From Serratia bockelmannii (lineage in GTDB: Bacteria > Pseudomonadota > Gammaproteobacteria > Enterobacterales > Enterobacteriaceae), in NCBI RefSeq assembly GCF_008011855.1, contig NZ_VOUX01000003.1, positions 496,001-560,000 on the forward strand: a DNA stretch of 64,000 nt, written 5' to 3'. Both the position numbers and the translations under genes were made by a program. Shown here piece after piece: positions 55,230 to 64,000 of this stretch; within the stretch, counting starts at the first letter, position 1, and every line of letters starts with the position of its first letter. Below the pieces are notes generated by a model, which saw only the letters and a program-made list of their open reading frames with translations, was not told where the DNA came from and made no database searches.

Positions 55230-56366
55230 ATGAAAGGACGTTGGGGCAAATACCTGCTGGGCGGGTTGTTGGTGGCGGTGTTGGCGGGCTGTTCGTCCAA
55301 GCCGACCGATCGGGGTCAGCAATATAAAGACGGCCGTCTGGATCAATCGCTGGAGCTGGTCAATCAGCCCAACGCCAAAGGTTCGCCGGTCAACGCCAAG
55401 GATTATTCGGATCAGCTGATGGAGATCAAGTACGCGTCGCCTTCGCTGTTTAACCGCAACAACAGCACCTATCAGGCGGTGCAAAGCTGGATGGCGTCCG
55501 GCGCCGACACGCGCATGCTGAGCCAGTACGGCCTCAGCGCTTACCAGATGGAAGGTGTCGACAATTACGGCAACGTGCAGTTTACCGGCTACTATACGCC
55601 GGTGGTGCAGGCGCGCTATACCCAACAGGGCGAGTTCCGCTATCCGCTGTACCGCATGCCGCCGAAGGGCAGAGGCCGCTTGCCGGATCGCGCGGGCATC
55701 TATTCCGGCGCGCTTGACGATCGCTATATCATCGCTTACACCAACTCGCTGATGGACAACTTCATGATGGAAGTCCAGGGCAGTGGCTATGTCGACTACG
55801 GCAACGGCCAGCCGCTGGTGTTCTTCGGCTACGGCGGCAAGAACGGCCACGCCTATCGCAGCATCGGCAAGGTGCTGATCGATCGCGGTGAAGTGGCCAA
55901 GGCGGACATGTCGATGCAGGCGATCCGTCAGTGGGCGGATACCCACAGCGCCGCAGAGGTGCGTGAGCTGCTGGAGCAGAACCCGTCGTTCGTGTTCTTC
56001 CGTCCGGAAGCTTTTGCGCCGGTGAAGGGCGCCAGTGCGGTGCCGCTGATCGCCAAAGCCTCGGTGGCCTCCGACCGTTCGCTGATCCCGGCGGGCACTA
56101 CGCTGCTGGCCGAAGTGCCGCTGCTGGACAACAAGGGTAAATTCACGGGAAAATACGAGATGCGTCTGATGGTCGCACTCGACGTGGGCGGGGCCATCAA
56201 GGGCCAGCATTTTGACATGTATCAGGGCATCGGGCCGGATGCCGGCCACTCGGCGGGATACTACAACCACTATGGCCGCGTCTGGGTGCTGAAGAACAAC
56301 GGTGGCGGTCAGTTGTTCAGCGCCAATCAGTCAAACGGCGGCGGTTCGTTGCTGGCCACTCGGTAA
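55230..56366 (+). CDS. mltA: Membrane-bound lytic murein transglycosylase A
   Basis: 378-aa outer-membrane lipoprotein (E. coli 365). Lipobox LAGC with Cys21, serine at +2. MltA domain with GVDNYGNVQFTGYYTPVV, and C-terminal 3D domain (MLVALDVGGAIKGQHFDMYQG; GRVWVL) that carries the catalytic aspartate region. It cleaves peptidoglycan glycan strands to 1,6-anhydro-muropeptides. ATG 55230 (MKGRWGK) fits a lipoprotein signal; a GTG 15 bases earlier is possible. Divergent from the tRNA operon. Confidence 0.94.
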   Translation: MKGRWGKYLLGGLLVAVLAGCSSKPTDRGQQYKDGRLDQSLELVNQPNAKGSPVNAKDYSDQLMEIKYASPSLFNRNNSTYQAVQSWMASGADTRMLSQYGLSAYQMEGVDNYGNVQFTGYYTPVVQARYTQQGEFRYPLYRMPPKGRGRLPDRAGIYSGALDDRYIIAYTNSLMDNFMMEVQGSGYVDYGNGQPLVFFGYGGKNGHAYRSIGKVLIDRGEVAKADMSMQAIRQWADTHSAAEVRELLEQNPSFVFFRPEAFAPVKGASAVPLIAKASVASDRSLIPAGTTLLAEVPLLDNKGKFTGKYEMRLMVALDVGGAIKGQHFDMYQGIGPDAGHSAGYYNHYGRVWVLKNNGGGQLFSANQSNGGGSLLATR

Positions 56367-56395
56367 ACGCATACGACGTGAAAAGATTGACCCGC

Positions 56396-56418
56396 AAGGG
56401 CCGGATTTTCCGGCCCTT
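56396..56418 (+). terminator. mltA terminator
   Basis: AAGGGCCGGA-TTT-TCCGGCCCTT, perfect 10-bp stem with 3-nt loop, then ATCATTT. Good intrinsic terminator candidate in front of tcdA. Confidence 0.75.
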
Positions 56419-56450
56419 ATCATTTGCATTACGAAGGTAATTAAAGCGTT

Positions 56451-57257
56451 ATGAGCACAGCTTATTCGGAAGCCTATCTGCAGCGTTTCGGCGGCACGGC
56501 GCGATTGTACGGCCAGCAGGCGCTGGCGGTGTTCGCGCAGGCGCACGTCTGCGTGATCGGTATCGGCGGCGTGGGTTCCTGGGCGGCTGAGGCGCTGGCG
56601 CGCACCGGCATCGGCGCCATCACCCTGATCGACATGGATGATGTCTGCGTTACCAATACCAACCGCCAGATCCACGCGTTGCGCCAGCATGTCGGGCAAT
56701 CGAAAACCGAGGTGATGGCGGAGCGTATCCTGGCGATCAACCCGGAATGCCGGGTGACCTGCATCGACGATTTCATCACCCCGGACAACGTCGCCGAGCT
56801 GCTGGACCATAACTTCAGCTACGTCATCGACGCGATCGACAGCGTGCGGCCGAAGGCGGCGTTGCTGTCATACTGCCGCCGCTTCAAGATCCCGGTGGTG
56901 ACCACCGGCGGCGCCGGCGGTCAGGTCGATCCGACCAAAATCGAAGTGGCCGATCTGGCCAAAACCATCCAGGATCCGCTGGCCGCCAAGCTGCGCGAGC
57001 GGTTGAAGCACGATTTCAACGTGGTGAAAAACGGTAAGGGTAAGCTGGGCATCGACTGCGTCTTCTCCAGCGAACCGCTGGTTTACCCGCAGCCGGACGG
57101 TTCGGTGTGCGCTTCGCGCAGCACGGCGGAAGGGCCAAAAAGAATGGATTGCAGCGCGGGGTTCGGTGCGGCGACCATGGTTACCGCCACCTTCGGTTTC
57201 GTCGCCGTATCGCACGCGCTGAAAAAGATGGTGGCGAAGGCGGCGCGTCAGGCGTAA
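56451..57257 (+). CDS. tcdA: tRNA threonylcarbamoyladenosine dehydratase
   Basis: 268 aa, the E. coli TcdA (CsdL) length. E1-like ATP-binding fold: [13 protein letters not shown] nucleotide loop and [13 protein letters not shown]. It cyclises t6A37 to ct6A37 in ANN-decoding tRNAs, working with the CsdA-CsdE sulfur system encoded next door. ATG 56451. Its last 10 bases overlap csdE on the opposite strand. Confidence 0.95.
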   Translation: MSTAYSEAYLQRFGGTARLYGQQALAVFAQAHVCVIGIGGVGSWAAEALARTGIGAITLIDMDDVCVTNTNRQIHALRQHVGQSKTEVMAERILAINPECRVTCIDDFITPDNVAELLDHNFSYVIDAIDSVRPKAALLSYCRRFKIPVVTTGGAGGQVDPTKIEVADLAKTIQDPLAAKLRERLKHDFNVVKNGKGKLGIDCVFSSEPLVYPQPDGSVCASRSTAEGPKRMDCSAGFGAATMVTATFGFVAVSHALKKMVAKAARQA

Positions 57258-57682
57258 CGGGCGGCGATCGCCTTGACGGCGGAGCCCAAGGCCGCCAGGC
57301 CGCTGGCGCGGGTGGCGCTCAGCTGCGCGCGCAATGCCAGACGGTCGAACAGCGCCAGCGGATCCAATGCGGCGATCTGCTGCGGCGTTTTTCCTTCCAC
57401 TTCGGTCAGCAGCACCGCCAGCAGGCCGCGCACGATGCGGCCCTCGCTGTCGCCATAGAAGTGCAGCGTGCCGTCTTCCAGCAATTGGTGCCCTAACCAG
57501 ACACGGTTTTCACACCCGCTCAACGCCATTTCTTCACTGCGCAAGGCCTCCGGCAGCGGCGGTAGCCGTTTTGCGAGCATGATCAGCTGGCGGTAGCGGT
57601 CTTCCCACTGTTTCAGCGCGCTGAAGGTGGCAATCAAGGCTTCGGCGGTGATCTCTCGGCCAAAAGGATGGGGGGCGAGCAT
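57248..57682 (-). CDS. csdE: Sulfur acceptor CsdE
   Basis: 144-aa SufE-like protein; acceptor cysteine Cys57 in [11 protein letters not shown]. It takes sulfur from CsdA and interacts with TcdA. ATG 57682 with GGAGA 5 bases upstream is preferred to a start 18 bases further up. 19 bases after csdA, so co-transcribed. Confidence 0.94.
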   Translation of the reverse strand: MLAPHPFGREITAEALIATFSALKQWEDRYRQLIMLAKRLPPLPEALRSEEMALSGCENRVWLGHQLLEDGTLHFYGDSEGRIVRGLLAVLLTEVEGKTPQQIAALDPLALFDRLALRAQLSATRASGLAALGSAVKAIAARYA

Positions 57683-57701
57683 AGTGTCTCCGGAAATCAC
57701 G

Positions 57702-58907
57702 TCAGTCGGCCAGCAGATCGAGGGCGTGAGTCAACGCGCTGACCAGCGTATCGACATCCTGTTGTGTATTGTAGGGGGCGAACGACGCGCGCAGCGTGCC
57801 GCTGACGCCTAATGCCGCCATCAGCGGCTGCGCGCAGTGCTGGCCGGCGCGCAGCGCAATGCCTTGCTCCGCCAGCAGCGTGACGATGTCGCTGTGGTGT
57901 ATGCCGGCGACATCGAACGCCAGCAGGCTGGAGCCGGAGCTGCGGAAGCTGCGAAAGCCCGGCAGCTGCGCCAACCGCTGTTCGGCCTGATCCGCCAGCT
58001 CGCGGCTGTAGCGCTCCGCCGCCGCCATGTCCTGTTCGCTGAGCCAGGTGAGTGCGGCGGCCAACCCCAGCACGCCGGCGATGTTTGGCGTGCCGGCTTC
58101 GAAACAGTGCGGCGGCTTTTGTGGGGTAAAACCGTCGAACGACGCCTGGGTCAGCATCTTGCCGCCGCCTTGCCAGGGGGCCATCTGCGCCAGCAGCTCG
58201 GCTTTGCCGTACAGCGCGCCGATGCCGGTCGGGCCATACAGCTTGTGGCCGGAGAAGGCGTAGAAATCGATATCGAGCCGCTGTACGTCGGCCGGGCCGT
58301 GAACCACGCCCTGAGCGCCGTCAATCATCACGTGCGCGCCGGCGGCATGCGCCATGGCGATTGCCGGTGCCAGATCCGGGCAGCCGCCGGTGACGTTGGA
58401 CATTTGCCCCAACGCCAAAAGGCGGGTTTTGTCGTTGAGCAGGGCGGGCAGCTGCGTCAAATCCGGCAACCGATCGGCGCCGATGGGCAGTTTCACCACC
58501 CGCGCGCCGGTTTGTTCCGCCACCATCAGCCAGGGGATCAGGTTAGCGTGGTGTTCCGCTTCGCTCACCAGGATTTCATCGCCCGGCAGCAGACGCGGGC
58601 GCAGGTAGCTCTGCGCCACCAGGTTGATCGCCTCGGTGGTGCCGCGCGTCCAGACGATGTCGTCGGCCGACGGCGCATTGATCAATTTCGCCACCTGGCC
58701 GCGTGCCTGCTCGAAGCGGGCAGTCAGATCCTGCGCCGCCCGATGCTGGCTGCGGTGCACGGTGGCGGCGTCATCGCGATAAAATTGCTGCGTGGCGTCG
58801 ATGACCGCCTGCGGTTTCAACGCGGTGGCGGCGCTGTCCAGATAGATACCATCCTGCGCGAGCGCGGGAAACTGTTGGCGAAAAAGGCTGGGGTTAAAAG
58901 GCGTCAT
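57702..58907 (-). CDS. csdA: Cysteine desulfurase CsdA
   Basis: 401-aa PLP enzyme, same length as in E. coli; converts cysteine to alanine with transfer of sulfur. PLP lysine in [15 protein letters not shown], catalytic cysteine in [12 protein letters not shown]. First gene of csdA-csdE. Confidence 0.95.
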   Translation of the reverse strand: MTPFNPSLFRQQFPALAQDGIYLDSAATALKPQAVIDATQQFYRDDAATVHRSQHRAAQDLTARFEQARGQVAKLINAPSADDIVWTRGTTEAINLVAQSYLRPRLLPGDEILVSEAEHHANLIPWLMVAEQTGARVVKLPIGADRLPDLTQLPALLNDKTRLLALGQMSNVTGGCPDLAPAIAMAHAAGAHVMIDGAQGVVHGPADVQRLDIDFYAFSGHKLYGPTGIGALYGKAELLAQMAPWQGGGKMLTQASFDGFTPQKPPHCFEAGTPNIAGVLGLAAALTWLSEQDMAAAERYSRELADQAEQRLAQLPGFRSFRSSGSSLLAFDVAGIHHSDIVTLLAEQGIALRAGQHCAQPLMAALGVSGTLRASFAPYNTQQDVDTLVSALTHALDLLAD

Positions 58908-59103
58908 ACCCTGATTGTCACTGGCTTGAGTCGATGGGTGATCCTGTCCTATTTTGCCGCCGGAGACAAGCGATCCTGCCTATTAGGACTTATCGCCTGG
59001 CAAAATTGGAAAAGTTTGTTATGCTATTAAATGTGCGCTTATTAATCGCATCTATACACATAAAAGGTATTTATCAGCATTTAAAACTAAAAAGGAGTCC
59101 TCA

Positions 59104-59328
59104 ATGAAGAAAACAGCCGCAGTTCTCTCTGCCCTGATGCTGACGTTCACCCTGGCCGCCTGTTCCAGCAACTACGTGATGCATACCAATGACGGACGCA
59201 CCATTGTCGCTGACGGCAAGCCAAAAGTGGACAACGATACCGGCATGATCAGCTATAAAGACGCTAACGGCGTCGAGCAGCAGATCAACCGCGCCGATGT
59301 GAAAGAGATGGTTGAAAGCAACCAGTAA
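59104..59328 (+). CDS. ygdI: YgdI/YgdR-family lipoprotein
   Basis: 74-aa lipoprotein with lipobox LAAC (Cys20) and core SSNYVMHTNDGRTIVADGKP (DUF903). Strong ribosome-binding site AAAAGGAG. Paralogue of ygdR at 30495; both keep the D(T)GxISYKD motif. Function unknown. Its 3' end faces the GcvB terminator, which may terminate both. Confidence 0.93.
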   Translation: MKKTAAVLSALMLTFTLAACSSNYVMHTNDGRTIVADGKPKVDNDTGMISYKDANGVEQQINRADVKEMVESNQ

Positions 59329-59337
59329 CCGTCAGGC

Positions 59338-59539
59338 AAAAAAAAGCACCGCAAGTTTTGCGGTGCTGCATAAAATCACTATGGACAGACAGGGTAAATG
59401 TACAGGAAGTGAAAAAACAGTAGCCTAGCTACCATGTCCGGAATCGCCGGACAATTTGCAAACACAACATCACAACCACAAGCCAAAAGTTCATCGGCGT
59501 CCTCGACACCCACTCCCTTTTCGTTCCGGCCCGGGAAGT
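59338..59539 (-). ncRNA. gcvB: Small RNA GcvB
   Basis: About 202 nt on the minus strand. The 5' end ACTTCCCGGGCCGGAACG and the stretches CACTTCCTGTACATTTACCC and CTGTCTGTCCATAGTGAT are shared with E. coli GcvB. The GU-rich R1 seed lies at 59458-59477, and the terminator is GCACCGCAA-AAC-TTGCGGTGC with eight T residues. GcvB with Hfq represses many amino-acid and peptide transporter mRNAs. It is divergent from gcvA, its activator, as in E. coli. Compared with E. coli the R1 tract is about 8 nt shorter. Confidence 0.96.
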
Positions 59540-59545
59540 GCCGCC

Positions 59546-59574
59546 ACTATAGGTATTTGCTGGCGCATCCTCAA
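59546..59574 (-). promoter_or_regulatory. gcvB promoter
   Basis: Minus-strand TTGAGG (-35, 59569-59574), 17-base spacer, TATAGT (-10, 59546-59551), 7 bases before the GcvB start at 59539. CTAAT motifs, the reported GcvA recognition core, occur at 59607-59611 and 59706-59710 in the same gcvA-gcvB gap. A plus-strand TATAAT at 59584-59589 may belong to gcvA. Confidence 0.75.
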
Positions 59575-59713
59575 CGGACAAATTATAATGGCTCGGATTA
59601 AAAAAACTAATGGCAATACGCCGTTAGCGTTTACCGATGGCTTGCCACACAAAGCCGCCCGATTTTCGGCGCCGAATCATTCGGATTAATGTTACACAAA
59701 AGTAGCTAATTTA

Positions 59714-60631
59714 ATGTCTAAACGCTTACCTCCCCTCAATGCGCTGCGCGTGTTCGATGCGGCCGCTCGCCACCTGAGTTTCACCAAGGCGGCGGAAGAG
59801 TTGTTCGTGACCCAGGCCGCGGTGAGCCACCAGATCAAGTCGCTGGAGGACTTTCTCGGACTGAAGCTGTTTCGCCGGCGCAATCGCTCGCTGCTGCTGA
59901 CCGAAGAGGGCCAAAGTTACTACCTCGATATCAAGGAGATTTTCTCTTCGATCAACGAGGCGACGCGCAAGCTGCAGGCGCGTAGCGCCAAGGGGGCATT
60001 GACCGTCAGTCTGCCGCCGAGCTTCGCCATTCAGTGGCTGGTGCCACGGCTGTCCGGCTTTAACTCAGCTTATCCGGGCATCGACGTGCGCATCCAGGCG
60101 GTGGACCGCGAAGAGGACAAGCTGGCGGACGACGTCGACGTGGCGATTTTCTACGGCCGCGGCAACTGGCCGGGACTGCGCGCCGAGCGCCTGTATGCGG
60201 AATATTTGCTGCCGGTGTGTTCGCCGAGCCTGCTGACCGGCGATCATCCGCTGAAAACCGCAGAGGATCTGGCTTATCATACGTTGCTGCATGACGTTTC
60301 ACGCCGCGACTGGCTGGCCTATACGCGCCAGCTGGGGTTGCAGCACATCAACGTGCAGCAGGGGCCGATCTTCAGCCACAGCGCCATGGTGGTGCAGGCG
60401 GCAGTGCACGGTCAGGGCGTGGCGCTGGTGAACAACGTGATGGCGCAAACCGAGATTGAAGCCGGTCGCCTGGTGTGCCCGTTCAACGATGTGCTGGTCA
60501 GTAAAAACGCTTTTTATCTGGTATGTCATGACAGCCAGGCAGAACTGGGTAAAATAGCCGCCTTCCGGCAGTGGATCCTGGCGCGCGCCGCCAGCGAACA
60601 AGAGAAGTTCCGCTTCCGCTACGAACAATAA
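59714..60631 (+). CDS. gcvA: Glycine cleavage system regulator GcvA
   Basis: 305-aa LysR-type regulator, E. coli length. HTH LNALRVFDAAARHLSFTKAAEELFVTQAAVSHQIKSLE is characteristic of GcvA. It activates gcvTHP with glycine, represses with purines through GcvR, and activates gcvB. ATG 59714 with little Shine-Dalgarno. Followed by ygdD and rlmM as in E. coli. Confidence 0.96.
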   Translation: MSKRLPPLNALRVFDAAARHLSFTKAAEELFVTQAAVSHQIKSLEDFLGLKLFRRRNRSLLLTEEGQSYYLDIKEIFSSINEATRKLQARSAKGALTVSLPPSFAIQWLVPRLSGFNSAYPGIDVRIQAVDREEDKLADDVDVAIFYGRGNWPGLRAERLYAEYLLPVCSPSLLTGDHPLKTAEDLAYHTLLHDVSRRDWLAYTRQLGLQHINVQQGPIFSHSAMVVQAAVHGQGVALVNNVMAQTEIEAGRLVCPFNDVLVSKNAFYLVCHDSQAELGKIAAFRQWILARAASEQEKFRFRYEQ

Positions 60632-60682
60632 GGCCGGCCGCCGCCTTGCCGCGGCCGGTAATTTTTAATGGGATAGATCACG

Positions 60683-61078
60683 ATGAGCAGCCGTTCCATG
60701 CTGGTTTTCGCCGCTATCAGCGGCTTTGTGTTTGTCGCGTTGGGCGCATTCGGCGCGCATGTGTTAAGCGGTACGCTCGGCGCCAATGAAATGGCCTGGA
60801 TCCGTACCGGGCTGGAGTATCAGGGGTTCCACACCCTGGCCATCCTGGCGCTGGCGGTCGCGATGCAGCGCCGCGTGAGCCTGTGGTTTTACTGGAGCGG
60901 AGCGCTGTTGGCGTTCGGCACCGTGTTGTTCAGCGGCAGCCTCTATTGCCTGGCGCTGTCGCACCTGAAGGTCTGGGTATATATCACGCCGGTTGGCGGC
61001 GTGTGCTTCCTGATCGGCTGGATATTGATGTTGATTGGCGCTTTGCGTCTGAGGAAAAAGGCCGAGCGCCATGAATAA
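60683..61078 (+). CDS. ygdD: DUF423-type inner-membrane protein YgdD
   Basis: 131 aa with four predicted membrane helices; start [20 protein letters not shown] and the C-terminal [16 protein letters not shown] match E. coli YgdD (131 aa). Function unknown. Overlaps rlmM by 8 bases. Confidence 0.92.
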   Translation: MSSRSMLVFAAISGFVFVALGAFGAHVLSGTLGANEMAWIRTGLEYQGFHTLAILALAVAMQRRVSLWFYWSGALLAFGTVLFSGSLYCLALSHLKVWVYITPVGGVCFLIGWILMLIGALRLRKKAERHE

Positions 61079-62174
61079 GATTGCGTTGTACTGCCGCCCA
61101 GGCTTTGAAAAAGAGTGTGCGGCAGAGATCACCGACAAAGCCGCCCAGCTGGAGATTTACGGCTTTGCACGAGTAAAAGAGCACAGCGGTTACGTGCTGT
61201 TCGAATGCTATCAGCCGGACGATGCCGATCGCCTGGCGCGGGAGATTCCGTTCCGCGAACTGATTTTCGCCCGCCAGATGATCGTGGTAGGTGAGCTGCT
61301 GCGCGATCTGCCACCGGAAGATCGGGTATCGCCGATCGTTGGCATGCTGATCGGCGTGGTTGACCGCGGCGGCGAGCTGCGGGTGGAAGTGCCGGACACC
61401 AACGAAAGCAAAGAGCTGATGAAATTCTGCCGCAAATTGACGGTGCCGCTGCGCGCCGCGATGCGCGAGCAGAAGGTGCTGATGGCGCGGGAGAACCCGA
61501 CTCGCCCGGTGGTGCACGTGTTCTTTATCGCGCCGGGCTGCTGCTACGTCGGTTACTCCTACAGCAACAACAACTCGCCGTTCTACATGGGCATTCCGCG
61601 TCTGCGTTTCCCGGCCGATGCGCCGAGCCGTTCGACGCTGAAGCTGGAAGAAGCGTTCCACGTGTTCATCCCCGCCGACGAGTGGGACGAACGCCTGGCC
61701 AGCGGCATGCACGCGGTCGATCTGGGCGCCTGCCCGGGCGGCTGGACCTATCAGCTGGTGAAACGCAGCATGATGGTGCATTCGGTGGATAACGGCCCGA
61801 TGGCGCCGAGCCTGATGGAAACCGGCCAGGTGACGCACCACCGCGCCGACGGCTTCAAGTTCGAGCCGAACAGCAGCAAAATCTACTGGCTGGTGTGCGA
61901 CATGGTGGAGAAACCGGCGAAAGTGACCAGCCTGATGATTCAGTGGCTGGTGAAAGGTTGGTGCCGCGAAGCGATCTTTAACCTCAAGCTGCCGATGAAA
62001 AAGCGCTATGAGGAAGTGTCGCAAAACCTGATGAGCATCCGCGAAGCGCTGGGCGCTGCCGGCATCAGCGTCGAAGTGCACGCCAAACAGCTGTATCACG
62101 ACCGCGAAGAGATCACCGTACACGTGCGCCGCATGTGGTCGGCGGTGCCGGGTCGGCGCGACGAGCGCGATTAA
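61071..62174 (+). CDS. rlmM: 23S rRNA 2'-O-ribose C2498 methyltransferase RlmM
   Basis: 367 aa (E. coli 366). N-terminal THUMP-containing region and C-terminal Rossmann methyltransferase fold with the SAM motif [14 protein letters not shown]. Methylates C2498 of 23S rRNA. ATG 61071 inside the ygdD end. A perfect hairpin follows between it and convergent xni. Confidence 0.95.
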   Translation: MNKIALYCRPGFEKECAAEITDKAAQLEIYGFARVKEHSGYVLFECYQPDDADRLAREIPFRELIFARQMIVVGELLRDLPPEDRVSPIVGMLIGVVDRGGELRVEVPDTNESKELMKFCRKLTVPLRAAMREQKVLMARENPTRPVVHVFFIAPGCCYVGYSYSNNNSPFYMGIPRLRFPADAPSRSTLKLEEAFHVFIPADEWDERLASGMHAVDLGACPGGWTYQLVKRSMMVHSVDNGPMAPSLMETGQVTHHRADGFKFEPNSSKIYWLVCDMVEKPAKVTSLMIQWLVKGWCREAIFNLKLPMKKRYEEVSQNLMSIREALGAAGISVEVHAKQLYHDREEITVHVRRMWSAVPGRRDERD

Positions 62175-62191
62175 TCGCGTTAAACCTGATG

Positions 62192-62215
62192 AAGGGCGCT
62201 GCTTGCAGCGCCCTT
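62192..62215. terminator. Bidirectional terminator between rlmM and xni
   Basis: AAGGGCGCTGC-TT-GCAGCGCCCTT, an 11-bp perfect inverted repeat overlapping the xni stop codon; T/A-ended on both sides (ATTGT on the plus strand). Confidence 0.7.
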
Positions 62216-62972
62216 ATTGTATCGGCAGGCGCAGCTGCTGCAGGTTGCCGTCCAGCGACAGATCGGTGCGCAGCGTGGCGACTTGTTTGCTGACGTAGGC
62301 CAGCTCGTGGTGCTGCTCCAGCTTGCCGCGCCATTTCTCCGGCACCTGCTCCAGGTGCTGATAGATCCCGTCCAGACTGCCCGACTGCTGCAACAGCAGC
62401 ACGGCGGTTTTCGGCCCGATGCCGGCCACGCCGGGGATCTTGCTGCTGCCGATCCCCGCCAGCCCCCAATAGTCCGGTAGCTGCTGCGGCTGTACGCCGA
62501 ATTCCTGTTGCACGAAAGGCATATCTAGCCAGCGTTTTTGGAAGTAATCGCGGATCTGTACGTTCGGCGCCAGCAGTTGGCAATAGCCTTTGTCGGTGGA
62601 GACGATGGTCACCTGATGGCCGCCGCCGGCGACTTTCGCCGCCAGCGTGGCCGCCAGATCGTCCGCTTCGTTGCCGGGTGAATGCCAGCTGGCGACGCCC
62701 AGTTCGGCGAAGGCCTCACGCAACTGCGGCATCTCCTGTTGCAGGTTTTCCGGCATCGGCGAACGCCCGGCCTTGTAGTCCGGCAGAATTTGGTGGCGCC
62801 AGCTTTCGCTGCGGTCGTCCTCGTCAAATACCGCCACCGCGTGGGTCGGGCGGCTGTGCTGAAGCAACTGCTGCAGCGCGTGGCGACAGGCGTTGACGCA
62901 AGGGGAGCCCTGTACGGCGTGAATGCGGCGGATGAGGTTCAGGGCGTCGACAATCAGTAGGTGTATCATCAT
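62214..62972 (-). CDS. xni: Flap endonuclease Xni (ExoIX)
   Basis: 252 aa (E. coli 251). FEN fold related to the Pol I 5' nuclease: [15 protein letters not shown] start, [12 protein letters not shown] and [10 protein letters not shown] metal region, and helix-hairpin-helix [10 protein letters not shown]. As in E. coli Xni it lacks part of the metal site of full Pol I nucleases. ATG 62972 is preferred by alignment to the E. coli start; TTG 62981 and ATG 62969 are possible. Ribosome-binding site weak. Confidence 0.92.
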   Translation of the reverse strand: MMIHLLIVDALNLIRRIHAVQGSPCVNACRHALQQLLQHSRPTHAVAVFDEDDRSESWRHQILPDYKAGRSPMPENLQQEMPQLREAFAELGVASWHSPGNEADDLAATLAAKVAGGGHQVTIVSTDKGYCQLLAPNVQIRDYFQKRWLDMPFVQQEFGVQPQQLPDYWGLAGIGSSKIPGVAGIGPKTAVLLLQQSGSLDGIYQHLEQVPEKWRGKLEQHHELAYVSKQVATLRTDLSLDGNLQQLRLPIQ

Positions 62973-62994
62973 GGGCGGCAAGGTCAGAAAAACA

Positions 62995-63014
62995 GGGCGG
63001 CCGTTACGCCGCCC
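62995..63014 (-). terminator. ppnN terminator
   Basis: Minus-strand GGGCGGC-GTAACG-GCCGCCC followed by TGTTTTTC, 11 bases after the ppnN stop and 22 bases before xni. Confidence 0.75.
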
Positions 63015-63025
63015 AGGATTGAGGA

Positions 63026-64000
63026 TCAGGCGACGATTTCGTAGCAGGGCACATAGGCGCTGCCCGGCAGCTTCATGCGGTGCTGGGCGACAAAGCCCTG
63101 CAGCAGGCTGTCCATCTGCTTCATCATCTGCGGTTCGCCGTGCAGCTTGTACGGGCCGAACTGTTCAATGGCGTGGATGCCGTTTTCCTTCACGTTACCG
63201 GCCACGATGCCGGAGAAGGCGCGGCGCAGCGCGGCGGCCAATTGCTCCGGCGGCTGGTTCGGATACAGATTGAGGTTCGCCATGTTCTCGTGGGTCGGCT
63301 CGAACGGCAGCTGCAGATCCGGCGCGATGCGGATCGACCAGTTAAAGCTGTAGGCGTCGCCGGTGTTGCGGCGGTTTTCCTTCACCAGCGGCATGGCTTT
63401 CTTCATCTGCCGCGCCACTTCCGCCGGATCGTCGATGATAATGGTGTAGTGACGGCGCGCCGCGTCGCCCAGCGTGTTCATGATGAACTCGTCCAGCACG
63501 CGGAAGTAGTCGGCGCTCTCTTTCGGCCCGGTCAGGATCAGCGGCAGCACCTGTTCGCTGTTCTCCGGATTCATCAGGATACCCAGCAGGTACAGCAGCT
63601 CTTCGGCGGTGCCGACGCCGCCAGGGAAGATGATGATGCCATGCGCGATGCGCACGAACGCTTCCAGACGTTTTTCGATGTCCGGCATGATCACCAGCTC
63701 GTTCACCAGCGGGTTAGGCGGCTCGGCGGCGATGATCGACGGCTCGGTCATGCCGATGAAGCGGCTGTTGCGGTAACGCTGCTGTGCGTGACCGACCGCT
63801 GCGCCTTTCATCGGCGCTTCCATGGCGCCCGGCCCGCAGCCGGTGCAGATGTTCAACTCGCGCAGGCCCAGCTGGCTGCCGACCTTGCGCGCGTACAGGT
63901 ATTCGTTCTCGTTGATTGAGTGGCCGCCCCAGCACACCACCATGTTGGGATCTTCATCCAGATGCAGCGTGCGTGCATTGCGCAGGATCGAGAACACCAG
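63026..64000 (-). CDS. ppnN: Pyrimidine/purine nucleotide 5'-monophosphate nucleosidase PpnN, 5' end outside window
   Basis: C-terminal 324 codons of PpnN (YgdH; E. coli 454 aa); the frame is open to the right edge, so about 130 N-terminal residues are missing. LOG-family motif [15 protein letters not shown] and the upstream [15 protein letters not shown] are the substrate-binding loops. It splits nucleotides into base and ribose 5-phosphate and is stimulated by (p)ppGpp in E. coli. Terminated by the hairpin at 62995-63014. Confidence 0.95.
   Translation of the reverse strand: MVFSILRNARTLHLDEDPNMVVCWGGHSINENEYLYARKVGSQLGLRELNICTGCGPGAMEAPMKGAAVGHAQQRYRNSRFIGMTEPSIIAAEPPNPLVNELVIMPDIEKRLEAFVRIAHGIIIFPGGVGTAEELLYLLGILMNPENSEQVLPLILTGPKESADYFRVLDEFIMNTLGDAARRHYTIIIDDPAEVARQMKKAMPLVKENRRNTGDAYSFNWSIRIAPDLQLPFEPTHENMANLNLYPNQPPEQLAAALRRAFSGIVAGNVKENGIHAIEQFGPYKLHGEPQMMKQMDSLLQGFVAQHRMKLPGSAYVPCYEIVA

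Noticed and set aside
55029-56270. Minus-strand frame opposite mltA running into the tRNA promoter
   Set aside because: Antisense shadow of mltA.
59456-59689. Open frame across the gcvB promoter and 5' part
   Set aside because: The strand and region are explained by GcvB and its promoter; the product has no protein-like features.

Overview
The window looks like a chromosomal segment of an enteric gammaproteobacterium, most likely Serratia (S. marcescens group). It is GC-rich. From aas to ppnN it follows the Escherichia coli gene order almost gene for gene: aas-lplT / tas-ygdR-ygdQ-mutH / rppH-ptsP-lgt-thyA-ppdAB-ygdB-ppdC-recC-ptrA-recB-recD / argA / amiC-metVWZ-mltA-tcdA / csdE-csdA / ygdI-gcvB-gcvA-ygdD-rlmM / xni-ppnN. 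The left part is more genus-specific. The species assignment is inference from gene order and protein similarity recalled from memory; no search was run.

Left part (1-13.8 kb): a yojI peptide/drug ABC exporter cut by the window edge; a pair of tiny genes (one YmiA-like); a CynX/NimT-type MFS exporter; an amino-sugar operon agaR-kbaZ-agaVWEF with a clear CRP site and repeated CTTTC-type motifs in front of agaR; a YddA-type ABC transporter; a secreted TPR-like protein; and a LysR regulator divergent from a metallo-beta-lactamase-fold protein and a DsbA-family protein. The aga operon carries uptake and the aldolase accessory subunit but none of the catabolic enzymes usually found beside them.

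Middle (13.8-32.4 kb): lysR/lysA, a HigBA-like toxin-antitoxin pair with its own palindromic operator, galR with a probable GalR operator, a BisC-type molybdoenzyme, then an AT-richer four-gene chaperone-usher fimbrial operon. In E. coli the galR-aas interval holds only the OmrA/OmrB small RNAs. Here one intact Omr RNA lies just before aas, preceded by a degenerate look-alike of the same length, so bisC and the fimbrial genes appear to have been added between galR and the Omr locus. aas-lplT (lysophospholipid re-acylation) and the mutH-ygdQ-ygdR-tas group follow.

Right part (32.4-64 kb): the mutH-rppH gap carries DnaA boxes and is the positional equivalent of DARS2, the DnaA-reactivating locus. 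Then come rppH-ptsP (RNA 5' end processing, nitrogen PTS), lgt-thyA, a minor pseudopilin cluster, recC-ptrA-recB-recD, argA with two well-spaced ARG boxes, amiC, three initiator tRNA genes in a stringent-type operon, mltA, tcdA with the csdAE sulfur system, and the gcvA/GcvB locus with the small RNA GcvB. rlmM, xni and the right-truncated ppnN close the window.

No obviously novel defence or biosynthetic system was found. The points most worth checking are the decayed second Omr copy, the fimbrial insertion, the DARS2 equivalent, the incomplete aga operon, the MBL/DsbA/LysR locus with an altered metal site, a strong unexplained hairpin upstream of lgt, and one initiator tRNA copy with an acceptor-stem change.
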